Shown piece after piece: positions 16,599 to 25,296 of a stretch of 40,411 nucleotides of DNA. The notes below the pieces were generated by a model. That model saw only the letters and a program-made list of their open reading frames with translations, made no database searches and was not told the origin of the DNA. Position 1 is the first letter of the stretch. The number at the start of each line of letters is the position of its first letter. This DNA comes from Comamonadaceae bacterium (GTDB lineage Bacteria > Pseudomonadota > Gammaproteobacteria > Burkholderiales > Burkholderiaceae_C): contig CANGIQ010000024.1 of the NCBI GenBank assembly GCA_947453965.1, positions 1 through 40,411 on the forward strand, given 5' to 3'. Position numbers and translations under genes: made by a program.

Positions 16599-17888
16599 TT
16601 AGCCATGAGGGGCGTCAATGTCCCCAAACAGCGACTCGGTATACGGTGAGGCAGGCGCTTCTTGGCTGCGCAGACCTTGCGCTTGCCAGTCTTCGCGCTT
16701 CATCAATGAACCCACGCGCACGCCAAGCAGGCGCAGGCGGCGCGTGAGGTCGACCCGTTTCAGGCATTGGCCTGCCGCGTGCCGAATGTCGGTGGCTTGG
16801 TCGATGTAGTGATCCAGCGTTTGGTCGCGCGTCACGCTTTGAAAATTGTCGTAACGCAGCTTGATGCCAATGGTTTTACCGACATAGCCTTTGCGTTGCA
16901 AGTCGTCGGCTACTTGCGCGCTGAGGCGGGTGAAGATGGCGCCGAGTGCTTCGCGGTCGCGCACCGCATGCAGGTCGTGTTCAAAGGTGGTTTCGCGGCT
17001 GATGCTCACCGGCTCGCTGCTGATTTCCACCGCTCGGTCGTCTTGGCCATGGGCGGCATCGTGCAACCACGCCCCGTAGCTTTTGCCAAAGTGTTCCATC
17101 AGCCAAGTGCGGTCGCGCTGTGCCAATTCGCCGATGGTGTGAATGCCATGGGTGGCCAACTTCGCTTCTGCTTTGGGGCCGATGCCGTTGATTTTGCGGC
17201 AAGGCAGCGGCCAGATCAGTTGTTCCAAATCGACCTCATGGACGATGGAAATGCCGTTGGGTTTGTTGAACTCGCTCGCCATCTTGGCCAGCAGTTTGTT
17301 GGGGGCTACGCCGACCGAACAGGTCAAACCGGTGTCTTCAAAAATGGCTTTTTGCATCAAGCGTGCCAGCACCCGACCGCCTTCGCGTTGACCGCCGGGT
17401 ACCTCGGTGAAGTCGATGTAGACCTCGTCCACACCACGGTTTTCCATCACCGGCGCAATCTCGGTGATGATGGCTTTGAAGCGGCGCGAGTAGTGGCGGT
17501 ACTGGTCAAAGTCCACGGGCAACAAAATCGCATCGGGGCAGAGCTTGGCCGCTTTCATGACGCCCATGGCGGAGCCCACCCCAAACTGCCGCGCCGCATA
17601 GGTGGCGGTGGTGATCACCCCGCGGCCGGTGTAGCCTGAGATGCGGGGAAAGAAATCCAGGGGGATCTCGCTCAAGTTCTCTGCCGACCACGCGTGTTCG
17701 GGATAGGCCTCGCGCAGACGGCCCAGCAGGTCATCTTCGCGCCGGCGTGAGCCGCCAATCACCACCGGCAAACCCTTGAGCTGCGGATAGCGCAGCAACT
17801 CGACGGAGGCGTAAAAAGCATCCATGTCGAGGTGGGCAATGCGGCGCAGGGTGGCTGCGGTGGGGTGGTCAGAGGTCACAAGGGGCAA
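16599..17888 (-). CDS. dinB: DNA polymerase IV (Y family) with N-terminal insertion
   Basis: A 429-residue error-prone polymerase. Catalytic acids: D21 in H-L-D-M-D-A-F-Y-A-S-V-E and D154-E155 in G-V-D-E-V-Y-I-D-F-T. S-V-G-V-A-P-N-K-L-L-A-K-M-A-S marks the palm end, followed by helix-hairpin-helix and little-finger domains; the C-terminal E-S-L-F-G-D could be a beta-clamp contact. Between V-V-I-G-G-S (about 42-47) and G-R-G-V-I-T-T-A-T-Y (about 88-97) there are roughly 40 residues that E. coli DinB lacks. The start is uncertain: the only in-frame starts before the essential N-terminus are TTG at 17888 and GTG at 17879. It is divergent from the tautomerase gene. Confidence 0.92.
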   Translation of the reverse strand: MPLVTSDHPTAATLRRIAHLDMDAFYASVELLRYPQLKGLPVVIGGSRRREDDLLGRLREAYPEHAWSAENLSEIPLDFFPRISGYTGRGVITTATYAARQFGVGSAMGVMKAAKLCPDAILLPVDFDQYRHYSRRFKAIITEIAPVMENRGVDEVYIDFTEVPGGQREGGRVLARLMQKAIFEDTGLTCSVGVAPNKLLAKMASEFNKPNGISIVHEVDLEQLIWPLPCRKINGIGPKAEAKLATHGIHTIGELAQRDRTWLMEHFGKSYGAWLHDAAHGQDDRAVEISSEPVSISRETTFEHDLHAVRDREALGAIFTRLSAQVADDLQRKGYVGKTIGIKLRYDNFQSVTRDQTLDHYIDQATDIRHAAGQCLKRVDLTRRLRLLGVRVGSLMKREDWQAQGLRSQEAPASPYTESLFGDIDAPHG

Positions 17889-17927
17889 GCATAATCGCAG
17901 TCACTTTTCAACCTGAAGGAGAACCTC

Positions 17928-18119
17928 ATGCCCACCATCCGTGTCGAACTTTTGGAAGGCCGCACGCCCGAGCAAAAACGTGACTTGGCCCAAGCCTTGA
18001 CCGAGACCACCTGCAAGGTGCTCGGTAGCAAGCCCGAGTCCGTGGATATTTTGTTCTTTGACGTCAAACGTCACGACTGGTCCACAGGCGGCGTGTTGTG
18101 GAGCAACAAGACAAGCTAA
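17928..18119 (+). CDS. 4-oxalocrotonate tautomerase family protein
   Basis: A 63-residue protein whose Pro follows the initiator Met (M-P-T-I-R-V-E-L-L-E-G-R), giving the N-terminal catalytic proline of the tautomerase superfamily once Met is removed. R12 in the E-G-R-T-P-E-Q-K-R segment and a late W-x-x-G-G-V-L-W match the family. A strong AAGGAGA Shine-Dalgarno lies upstream. Length is normal for the small hexameric type. No aromatic meta-cleavage pathway genes are adjacent, so the physiological substrate is unknown. It is followed by a strong terminator and is probably monocistronic. Confidence 0.92.
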   Translation: MPTIRVELLEGRTPEQKRDLAQALTETTCKVLGSKPESVDILFFDVKRHDWSTGGVLWSNKTS

Positions 18120-18137
18120 GCCTGAGCCTCAGCCATG

Positions 18138-18177
18138 AAAAAAGCTGCACAACGCGTAAGCGCTGTGCAGCTTTTTT
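18138..18177. terminator. Rho-independent terminator (bidirectional)
   Basis: A perfect 8-bp stem GCTGCACA/TGTGCAGC at 18144-18151 and 18164-18171, extended by A run on the left and T run on the right. It lies between the tautomerase stop and the convergent hydroxy-acid dehydrogenase stop and can serve both strands. Confidence 0.88.
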
Positions 18178-18201
18178 GTTTCAGCGTGGCTTCAGCGTAA
18201 T

Positions 18202-19356
18202 TTATGCGGTGGGAAAGGTGCCAGGCAACAAGATGGAGCGGTCGACCTGTGCCATCTGTGTGCGGCCACAAAACGCCATCGACAAGTCCAGCTCTTTGTG
18301 GATGATTTCCAGCGCTTTGCTCACGCCTTCTTCGCCCATGGCGCCCAAGCCGTACAAGAACGAACGGCCAATGTAAGTGCCTTTGGCACCCAGAGCCATG
18401 GCTTTGAGCACGTCTTGGCCGCTGCGCACGCCGCCGTCCATGTGCACTTCGATTTGTGAGCCGACCTCGGCCACGATGGCGGGCAGCGCTTCGATGCTGC
18501 TTTGCGCGCCGTCGAGTTGGCGGCCCCCGTGGTTGGAGACGATCAAGGCATCTGCCCCCGACTGCACGGCCATGCGCGCGTCTTCGACATCTTGAATGCC
18601 TTTCAAGATCAGCTTGCCGCCCCAGCGTTCTTTGATCCAAGCCACATCGCCCCAGTTGAGTGCGGGGTCAAACTGTTGTGCGGTCCAGGAAGAGAGCGAG
18701 CTCATGTTTTCCACCCCGCTCACATGGCCCACGATGTTGCCAAATTGGCGACGGTGTGTGCCCAACATGCCCAAGGCCCAGCGTGGCTTGGTGGCGATGT
18801 TGAGGATGTTGGGGAGGGTCAACTTGGGCGGCGCGGACAAACCGTTTTTCAGATCTTTGTGGCGTTGCCCCAAGATTTGCAAATCGAGGGTGAGCACCAA
18901 GGCGGCGCAGTTGGCGGCTTTGGCACGGTCAATCAAGCGCTCGATGAAGGCGCGGTCTTTCATGACATAGAGCTGGAACCAAAAGCCTTCGCCTGCATGT
19001 TGCGCCACATCTTCGATCGAGCAAATGCTCATGGTCGAGAGCGTGAAGGGCACGCCGAACTTGCGTGCCGCGCGTGCGGCCAAAATTTCACCATCGGCGT
19101 GTTGCATGCCGGTCAAGCCGGTGGGGGCAATGGCTACAGGCATGGCTACTTGTTGACCAATCATCTGGGTGGCGGTGCTGCGGCCTTCCATGTTGACGGC
19201 GACGCGCTGGCGCAGCTTGATTTTTTGAAAATCACTTTCGTTGGCTTTGTAGGTGCTTTCCGTCCAGCTGCCAGAGTCGGCATAGTCGTAAAACATGCGG
19301 GGGACGCGCTTTTGCGCCAAAACGCGCAAGTCTTCGATATTGGTGATCACGGGCAT
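18202..19356 (-). CDS. lldD: FMN-dependent alpha-hydroxy-acid dehydrogenase (L-lactate dehydrogenase type)
   Basis: A 384-residue TIM-barrel flavoenzyme that oxidises an L-alpha-hydroxy acid, most likely lactate. Seen in order: R-V-P-R-M-F-Y-D-Y-A-D-S-G-S near 18-30, A-I-A-P-T-G-L near 75, F-W-F-Q-L-Y near 125, the T-L-D segment, L-I-L-K-G-I, and the catalytic S-N-H-G-G-R-Q-L-D-G block with active-site His and Arg, then D-G-G-V-R-S-G and L-G-A. A strong AAGGAG precedes the ATG. Length and motifs fit LldD, but glycolate, mandelate or other hydroxy acids are possible for this family, so the symbol is provisional. It appears monocistronic. Confidence 0.88.
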   Translation of the reverse strand: MPVITNIEDLRVLAQKRVPRMFYDYADSGSWTESTYKANESDFQKIKLRQRVAVNMEGRSTATQMIGQQVAMPVAIAPTGLTGMQHADGEILAARAARKFGVPFTLSTMSICSIEDVAQHAGEGFWFQLYVMKDRAFIERLIDRAKAANCAALVLTLDLQILGQRHKDLKNGLSAPPKLTLPNILNIATKPRWALGMLGTHRRQFGNIVGHVSGVENMSSLSSWTAQQFDPALNWGDVAWIKERWGGKLILKGIQDVEDARMAVQSGADALIVSNHGGRQLDGAQSSIEALPAIVAEVGSQIEVHMDGGVRSGQDVLKAMALGAKGTYIGRSFLYGLGAMGEEGVSKALEIIHKELDLSMAFCGRTQMAQVDRSILLPGTFPTA

Positions 19357-19440
19357 GAAAGTCTCCTTGTGGTGCGGGCGATGGTAGCCCGAGCCCGCTG
19401 CTTGCCCGTGTGAAGAGTGCGACAGCGGGCGTGAAAAAAT

Positions 19441-20376
19441 TTACACCGCGTGCACCACCACCTGGGGCAGCAGGCCATGCACGTCATGCGCTTGGCACAA
19501 GGCGGTGCCAGTGCCCAGCAGGGCGGCAGCCCCGGCGGCCATGCCGTACTGGAAGGCTTTGAGCACGTTGTGCTCCTGGCTGAATGCCCATACCATGCCG
19601 GCCACAAAACTGTCGCCCGCACCAATCGTGGTGTGCACGTCTACCTTCAAGCCGGGTGAGCGCCAAGATTGTTTGTCGCTGATGACCATCGCACCGTCTT
19701 CGCCCAAGGACAAAGCCACCACTTCAGCTTGACCGGTGTGAATGAGCTGCTGGCAAGCTGCAATCCACGAGGCCTCGTCGGGCAGGGCCTGGCCCGTGAG
19801 CTCGCGCAACTCACGCAAGCTGGGTTTAAACAAGAACACCCCTTCTTGCAGTGCGGGGTGAAGTGCAGGCCCGTTGGCATCAAGCACCACACGCACCTGG
19901 TGTTGTTTGGCCAGGGCGATCAAGCGGGCATAAAAATCCACTGGAACGCCAGGCGCCAAGCCGCCGCTGAGGACCAGAAACTTCTTGGGCAAATGTTGGG
20001 CGATGTAGTCGAAACAGGCTTGGTACTCGGTCTCTGTCACCGAGGGGCCTGGCAGCACAAACCGAAAGTCGTGACCGCTGCTGAGTTCGTGCACTGAAAA
20101 GCTTTCGCGGGTTTCTTGCGCAATCGGGATCACATGGCAGCGGACTTTTTCGGCGCTCATCAGTTTGTGATGCCGTTCGCCCGTGACGCCGCCTGCCAGA
20201 TAGGTGGCCACGCACGATGCGCCCAAGCGGTGCAGCACGCGCGCCACATTCACGCCCCCACCGCCGGGGTGTTTGACCACGTCGCCACAGCGCATCTTGT
20301 GCGTGTCTTGCACCTTGTCGATGGAGGTGAGCACGTCCAAGGCAGGGTTGAGGGTGAGGGTCAGGATGTCAGTCAT
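19441..20376 (-). CDS. PfkB-family sugar phosphate kinase (phosphofructokinase II-like)
   Basis: A 311-residue ribokinase-fold kinase. N-terminal T-L-T-L-N-P-A-L-D-V, the substrate loop P-G-G-G-G-V-N-V-A-R-V-L near 32-43, and the catalytic G-A-G-D-S-F-V-A-G near 245 with the anion hole and catalytic Asp. It resembles E. coli PfkB (6-phosphofructokinase II) more than ribokinase, but 1-phosphofructokinase and tagatose-6-phosphate kinase share this pattern. I chose the internal ATG at 20376, giving a family-like N-terminus M-T-D-I-L-T-L-T-L. That start overlaps the last 8 bases of the DUF2127 gene, indicating coupling in the argH-DUF2127-kinase run. Confidence 0.87.
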   Translation of the reverse strand: MTDILTLTLNPALDVLTSIDKVQDTHKMRCGDVVKHPGGGGVNVARVLHRLGASCVATYLAGGVTGERHHKLMSAEKVRCHVIPIAQETRESFSVHELSSGHDFRFVLPGPSVTETEYQACFDYIAQHLPKKFLVLSGGLAPGVPVDFYARLIALAKQHQVRVVLDANGPALHPALQEGVFLFKPSLRELRELTGQALPDEASWIAACQQLIHTGQAEVVALSLGEDGAMVISDKQSWRSPGLKVDVHTTIGAGDSFVAGMVWAFSQEHNVLKAFQYGMAAGAAALLGTGTALCQAHDVHGLLPQVVVHAV

Positions 20377-20854
20377 GGTTTTGCAGGGGGTGTGAATGGC
20401 GACGCAACCACAAAGCACGCACCAAGTAGGCCACGATCACGGTATTGAGCAGCACCACACCGATGTTGACCAAAGACGGTTCATGCACCAAGTGGATCAG
20501 CTCAAACGGAATGTAAATACCCCCCGAGAACGCCCCCAAATACTCGCCCCAAGCCTTGCCCATCCACAAGCCTGTGGCTTCCACGAAACGCAGCGCGATG
20601 TAGGCTGTGCCCAAGGCCACGAGCATGTGAACGTCGGCGTCTGGCAGTAGGTCGGCGTAGTGCAGCAGCAGCGAGGGGTAGTGCGCTTCGGGGTCGAGGC
20701 CAAAGCGGCCAATCAGCGTCATCACCACCGCACGCACATCGCGGTGCAACAAGTCGAGCACGCCAATCAAACCGGCCAGCGCAGCCAAGCCCTTGGTCGC
20801 TTCAAAGGCCGCGATCGCGTGGAGGGCGTTGCGCTGACCTGAGCTGTTTGACAT
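20369..20854 (-). CDS. DUF2127 family membrane protein
   Basis: A 161-residue protein with the DUF2127 pattern: an early A-I-A-A-F-E-A-T-K-G segment, a helix with G-L-I-G-V-L-D-L-L, then Y-I-A-L-R-F-V-E-A-T-G-L-W and W-G-E-Y-L-G near 105, and a last helix V-N-I-G-V-V-L-L-N-T-V-I-V-A-Y-L. About four membrane segments are visible. Function is unknown. Its ATG overlaps the argH stop (ATGA) and its own end overlaps the PfkB-type kinase start, so the three genes are translated as one operon on the minus strand. Confidence 0.85.
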   Translation of the reverse strand: MSNSSGQRNALHAIAAFEATKGLAALAGLIGVLDLLHRDVRAVVMTLIGRFGLDPEAHYPSLLLHYADLLPDADVHMLVALGTAYIALRFVEATGLWMGKAWGEYLGAFSGGIYIPFELIHLVHEPSLVNIGVVLLNTVIVAYLVRALWLRRHSHPLQNHD

Positions 20855-22305
20855 CAGGCGAGGCGCGTGCGGTGACGTGCAATCTGCAGTCGCACCTGCG
20901 CGGGTGCTGTGCCGCCCAGCGTGTTGCGGGCGTTGAGCGAACCTTGCAGGCTCAAGGGGCCGAACACATCGGCTTCGATGCGGCTGTCGAATTTTTTCAG
21001 GGTGTCGAGCGGCAGCTCGGACAGATCCACACCCAGGCCTTGCGCGCTCTTGACGGCATGGGCCACCACCTCGTGTGCATCGCGGAAGGGCAGGCCTTTT
21101 TTCACCAGGTAGTCGGCCAGGTCGGTCGCGGTGGCGTAGCCTTTTTTCACGGCCGCTTCCATCGCGGCGGCGTTGACGGTGATGCCGCCTTCTTTTTGGC
21201 CTGTGGCGGGGTTGAGCTGGCCGCCCACCATTTCGCTGAAGATGCGCAGCGTGTCTTTGAGGGTGTCCACGGTGTCAAACAGCGGCTCTTTGTCTTCCTG
21301 GTTGTCTTTGTTGTAGGCCAAGGGCTGGCCTTTCATGAGGGTGATCAGGCCCATCAGGTGGCCCACCACGCGGCCGGTCTTGCCGCGTGCCAGTTCAGGC
21401 ACGTCGGGGTTTTTCTTCTGCGGCATGATGGACGAGCCGGTGGTGAAGCGGTCGGCAATGCGCACAAAGCCAAAGTTCTGACTCATCCACAAAATCAGCT
21501 CTTCAGAGAAGCGGCTGATGTGCACCATGCAAAGAGAAGCTGCGGCGGTGAACTCGATGGCGAAGTCGCGGTCGCTCACACCGTCCAGACTGTTTTGGCA
21601 AACCTGTGGCTGGCCGTGCTCATCCACCATGCCCAGGGTGCGGGCCACGCGCTCGCGGTCCAGCGGGTAGGTGGTGCCCGCCAGGGCGGCGCTGCCCAGT
21701 GGCAGGCGGTTGGTGCGGCGGCGCACATCGGCCATGCGTTCGGCGTCGCGAGCAAACATTTCCACATAGGCCAGCAGGTGATGCGCAAAGCTCACCGGTT
21801 GGGCCACTTGCAGGTGGGTGAAGCCGGGCAGGATGACTTCCACGTTTTGCTCGGCCACATCGACCAGCGACTTTTGCAGGTCCACCAGCAAATCGATGAT
21901 CAGGTCCATCTCGCTGCGCAGCCACAGGCGTACATCGGTGGCTACTTGGTCGTTGCGGCTGCGGCCGGTGTGCAGGCGCTTCCCCGCATCGCCCACCAGC
22001 TGGGTCAGGCGCGCTTCGATGTTCAGGTGCACGTCTTCTAGGTCCAGCTTCCATTCGAAGTGGCCAGTTTCAATCTCGGTCCAAATCTTGGCCATGCCGG
22101 TTTGGATGGCTGTCAAATCCTCTTTGGAAATCACGCCTTGGTGACCCAGCATCTCGGCGTGGGCCAAGCTGCCGGTGATGTCGGCTTGCCACAGGCGTTT
22201 GTCAAAGAACACACTGGCGGTGTAGCGCTTGACCAACTCGCTCATGGGTTCAGAAAAAAGCGCCGACCACGCCTGGGATTTTTTATCGAGTTGGTTTGTA
22301 GACAT
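20854..22305 (-). CDS. argH: Argininosuccinate lyase
   Basis: A 483-residue enzyme of the fumarase/aspartase superfamily, releasing arginine and fumarate from argininosuccinate in the last step of arginine synthesis. The superfamily signature [12 protein letters not shown] lies near residue 290, carrying the catalytic serine; [12 protein letters not shown] near 113 and [10 protein letters not shown] near 160 are the other two conserved blocks. Length is slightly above the common ~460. It is first of a tightly overlapping run with a DUF2127 gene and a PfkB-type kinase, and is divergent from hemC. Confidence 0.97.
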   Translation of the reverse strand: MSTNQLDKKSQAWSALFSEPMSELVKRYTASVFFDKRLWQADITGSLAHAEMLGHQGVISKEDLTAIQTGMAKIWTEIETGHFEWKLDLEDVHLNIEARLTQLVGDAGKRLHTGRSRNDQVATDVRLWLRSEMDLIIDLLVDLQKSLVDVAEQNVEVILPGFTHLQVAQPVSFAHHLLAYVEMFARDAERMADVRRRTNRLPLGSAALAGTTYPLDRERVARTLGMVDEHGQPQVCQNSLDGVSDRDFAIEFTAAASLCMVHISRFSEELILWMSQNFGFVRIADRFTTGSSIMPQKKNPDVPELARGKTGRVVGHLMGLITLMKGQPLAYNKDNQEDKEPLFDTVDTLKDTLRIFSEMVGGQLNPATGQKEGGITVNAAAMEAAVKKGYATATDLADYLVKKGLPFRDAHEVVAHAVKSAQGLGVDLSELPLDTLKKFDSRIEADVFGPLSLQGSLNARNTLGGTAPAQVRLQIARHRTRLA

Positions 22306-22401
22306 AGGCGCTGATTTTATCGGTCACCGCGCATGGCCTGCTAACATTTGCCGCAACTTATTTGCCGCGCACGCCGTGGCCCACACACAGCGAGTTTTGT
22401 T

Positions 22402-23340
22402 TTGTCCACCGCGCCCACATCCCCTGTTTCCTTGACCATCGCCACCCGCGAAAGCCGCCTGGCCCTGTGGCAAGCCGAGCATGTCAAAGCCTTGCTGGAA
22501 GGCCAAGGCCATACCGTGGCACTGCTGGGGATGACCACCCAGGGTGACCAAATCTTGGACCGCTCCTTGAGCAAGGTTGGCGGCAAGGGCCTGTTTGTCA
22601 AAGAGCTTGAGGTGGCGTTGGAAGAAGGGCGTGCCAATTTGGCCGTGCATTCCTTGAAAGACGTGCCCATGGATTTGCCCGAGGGCTTTGACCTGGCCTG
22701 CGTGATGACCCGGGAAGACCCGCGCGATGCCTGGGTGTCGCCCAAATATGCGCACTTGAATGATTTGCCGCAAGGCGCCGTGGTCGGAACGTCCAGCCTG
22801 CGCCGCACGGTGCTGCTGCGGGCCTTGCGCCCTGATTTGAAGATTGAGCCATTGCGCGGCAACCTTGACACCCGCTTGCGCAAGCTCGACGAAGGCCAGT
22901 ACGACGGCATTGTGCTGGCCGCTGCGGGCTTGAAGCGCTTGGGCTTGGGCGCGCGCATTCGCCATATTTTTGAAACCAGCGAGATGCTGCCCGCCGCAGG
23001 GCAGGGCGCTTTGGGCATTGAAGTGCGCAGCAACCGCGCGGATGTAGCACAGGCTTTGGCACCCCTGGCTGACGCGGCCACCTGGTTGACGGTGACGGCC
23101 GAACGCGCGGTGAGCCGCGCCATGGGCGGCAGCTGTTCCATGCCCTTGGCCGCACACGCCACCTTGAGCAACGGCGTGTTGCACCTGCAAGCCGCATGGG
23201 GTGACCCTTCAGGCGCGCCTGTGTTGTTGCGGGCCCAGGCCGAACAAACCTTGGATGCCGTCAACCCGACATCGCGCGCGGCTGCCCAAGCCTTGGGCGA
23301 AGCGGTGGCCGCCCAGTTGCGCGCACAAGGCGCGCACTGA
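22402..23340 (+). CDS. hemC: Hydroxymethylbilane synthase (porphobilinogen deaminase)
   Basis: A 312-residue enzyme joining four porphobilinogens. Family blocks: [14 protein letters not shown] near the start, V-H-S-L-K-D-V-P near 75, [11 protein letters not shown], and the dipyrromethane cofactor cysteine in [11 protein letters not shown]. There is no ATG near the right place; the longest frame starts at TTG 22348, and I prefer the TTG at 22402 (S-T-A-P-T-S-P next) because it gives the normal length. The start is therefore uncertain. It opens a hemC-hemD-hemX-hemY run. Confidence 0.93.
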   Translation: MSTAPTSPVSLTIATRESRLALWQAEHVKALLEGQGHTVALLGMTTQGDQILDRSLSKVGGKGLFVKELEVALEEGRANLAVHSLKDVPMDLPEGFDLACVMTREDPRDAWVSPKYAHLNDLPQGAVVGTSSLRRTVLLRALRPDLKIEPLRGNLDTRLRKLDEGQYDGIVLAAAGLKRLGLGARIRHIFETSEMLPAAGQGALGIEVRSNRADVAQALAPLADAATWLTVTAERAVSRAMGGSCSMPLAAHATLSNGVLHLQAAWGDPSGAPVLLRAQAEQTLDAVNPTSRAAAQALGEAVAAQLRAQGAH

Positions 23341-23394
23341 ATATGAACCCAGCCGCATGAGCGCAGCGGAACATACAAGGCGGTGAACCTAACC

Positions 23395-24210
23395 ATGCGT
23401 GTTGTCATCACCCGTCCCGCCAGCGATGCGCCAGCCTGGGTGCATGCGCTGGAGGCTGCAGGGCATCAGGTGTTGGCCTTGCCCCTGATTGACATTGGGC
23501 CGCCAACGCACGCGCACGATGTGCAGCGCGCTTGGCAGGTTTGGCCGCAATGGCAAGCCGTGATGTTTGTCAGCGCACAAGCAGTGCGCTATTTTTTTGA
23601 CGCTCAGCCTGCCTCCCTGCGTACAGAGCTCAACCGCACGATGTGGGCGCAAGGACCGCGCTGCTGGGCCACCGGCCCGGGCACGCACAAAGCCTTGCGT
23701 CAGGCGGGCGTGCCCGAGGCCTGCATTGACAGTCCCGAGGCCGAGGCCACACAGTTTGACTCGGAAGCCTTGTGGCAACGGGTGGGGGCGGGTGTGCAAG
23801 CCGGTCGCCCGGTGCTGATCGTGCGCGGTCTGGATGTGGGCCAGGGCACGGCTCAGGCGGCAGGTGCTGAGGGCGGTACCGGACGTGATTGGCTGGCGCA
23901 GCAGCTGGCATCGGTGGGCGCATCGGCCGAGTTTGTGGTGGCCTACGAGCGGCGCTTGCCCACTTGGACAGTCGAGCACCATGAAGCGGCTGCCCAAGCG
24001 GCGGCAGACGGCAGCGTGTGGTGCTTCAGCAGTTCACAGGCGATACACCACTTACAACAACTGTTGCCCGCGCAAGACTGGGCAACAACCCGCTGCGTGG
24101 CCACCCATGCCCGCATTGCGCAGACGGCCAAAGCCCTGGGTTTTGGTGAAGTTCATAGCGCGCGACCGCTGGTGGCGGATGTGTTGGCCTCATTAGAATC
24201 GCTGGCATGA
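23395..24210 (+). CDS. hemD: Uroporphyrinogen-III synthase
   Basis: A 271-residue protein closing hydroxymethylbilane into uroporphyrinogen III. HemD is poorly conserved, but V-V-I-T-R-P...W-V-H-A-L-E-A-A-G-H-Q-V-L-A-L-P-L-I-D-I at the start, W-Q-A-V-M-F-V-S-A-Q-A-V, A-T-G-P-G-T, the V-L-I-V-R-G segment and the late W-C-F-S-S-S-Q-A-I fit it, and the position after hemC supports it. A GTG four codons upstream (23383) is a possible alternative start closer to an AAGGCGG. It overlaps hemX by ATGA. Confidence 0.92.
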   Translation: MRVVITRPASDAPAWVHALEAAGHQVLALPLIDIGPPTHAHDVQRAWQVWPQWQAVMFVSAQAVRYFFDAQPASLRTELNRTMWAQGPRCWATGPGTHKALRQAGVPEACIDSPEAEATQFDSEALWQRVGAGVQAGRPVLIVRGLDVGQGTAQAAGAEGGTGRDWLAQQLASVGASAEFVVAYERRLPTWTVEHHEAAAQAAADGSVWCFSSSQAIHHLQQLLPAQDWATTRCVATHARIAQTAKALGFGEVHSARPLVADVLASLESLA

Positions 24211-25295
24211 AGCCAGAGCACGTCGAACCCCCTTCTCATCCGGACCCCGGCCCTTCCTCTGACGCCGCTGCGCACGTGGCGCCACAGGTCAGCGATTCCG
24301 TGTCTGCGTCGCCTTGGGTGACGCGTGGCATTGGCGCCTTGGCCGTCATCGGTGCTTTGGGCACCGGGTTGATGTGGTCCAAGCTATCGGGCATTCAAGA
24401 GCAGCTGGCACGCCAAAGCGCCGACACCGGCAGCCAAGCTGTCGAGGCGCGGGTGATGTCCAAGCAAGCCGAAGAGCTGGCGCGTGAAACCGCAGCCCGC
24501 TTGGCCGTGACCGATGCCAAGCTGAGCGAGGTGTCGCTGCAGCGCAGCCAGCTCGAAGAGCTGATGCAAAGCCTGTCGCGCTCACGCGATGAAAACCTGG
24601 TGGTCGACATTGAATCGGCCATTCGCCTGGCACAACAACAGTCGCAGCTCACGGGCAGCGTGCAACCTCTGCTGGCGGCGCTCACCTCGGCCGAGCAGCG
24701 TTTGACCAAAGTCGCGCAACCGCGCCTGGCCCCGCTGTTGCGGGCGGTCACACGCGACATTGAGCGCATCAAGGCCACGGCCGTCACCGATGTGCCGACC
24801 TTGTTGCTCAAGATGGACGATTTGGTGCGTGCCGTGGACAGCCTGCCCTTGCGCAACGCGGTGGGCGGCGCGGTGAAGGACAAGCCTGTCACACCGCCAC
24901 CTGCGAGCAGCTGGGCACGTGCCATCAGCATGAGCTGGTGGGAGCAGGTGCTGGGCGACATTTGGGACGATGCCCGCAACTTGGTACGCGTGAGCCGCAT
25001 TGACCGACCCGAAGCCAGTTTGTTGGCGCCGGAGCAAAGTTACTTTTTGCGCGAAAACCTCAAGCTGCGTTTGCTCAATGCCCGTTTGGGTTTGTTGGCC
25101 CGTCACTTTGAAGTGGTGCGCGCAGATCTGGCCCAAGCCAATGACGACCTGAGCAAATATTTCGACACCGATACCCGTCAAGGCCAAATCACCTTGATGC
25201 TGGCGCGTGAAGTGTTGGCGCAGTCCAAGCAAACCGAGCTTCCCAGGGTGGACGACACCTTGGCTGCGCTCACCACTGCTGCGGCGGGGCGTTGA
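24207..25295 (+). CDS. hemX: HemX-like membrane protein (uroporphyrinogen-III C-methyltransferase-related annotation)
   Basis: A 362-residue single-span inner-membrane protein: polar N-terminus about 1-38, a membrane helix about 39-56 (G-I-G-A-L-A-V-I-G-A-L-G), then a long helical, coiled-coil-rich region (about 60-130) and a C-terminal domain with S-W-W-E-Q-V-L-G-D-I-W and a R-x-D-R-P-E-A-S-L-L-A-P-E-Q-S-Y-F-L block typical of HemX. Despite common annotation it lacks a methyltransferase domain. It is thought to assist haem biosynthesis, but the exact role is unknown. It overlaps hemD (ATGA) and lies 1 base before hemY. Confidence 0.92.
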   Translation: MKPEHVEPPSHPDPGPSSDAAAHVAPQVSDSVSASPWVTRGIGALAVIGALGTGLMWSKLSGIQEQLARQSADTGSQAVEARVMSKQAEELARETAARLAVTDAKLSEVSLQRSQLEELMQSLSRSRDENLVVDIESAIRLAQQQSQLTGSVQPLLAALTSAEQRLTKVAQPRLAPLLRAVTRDIERIKATAVTDVPTLLLKMDDLVRAVDSLPLRNAVGGAVKDKPVTPPPASSWARAISMSWWEQVLGDIWDDARNLVRVSRIDRPEASLLAPEQSYFLRENLKLRLLNARLGLLARHFEVVRADLAQANDDLSKYFDTDTRQGQITLMLAREVLAQSKQTELPRVDDTLAALTTAAAGR

Positions 25296-25296
25296 G

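Noticed and set aside
16767..17639. 290-residue open frame antisense to dinB
   Set aside because: Shadow of dinB, no independent evidence.
20848..22041. 397-residue open frame antisense to argH
   Set aside because: Shadow of argH with typical His/Gln-rich composition.
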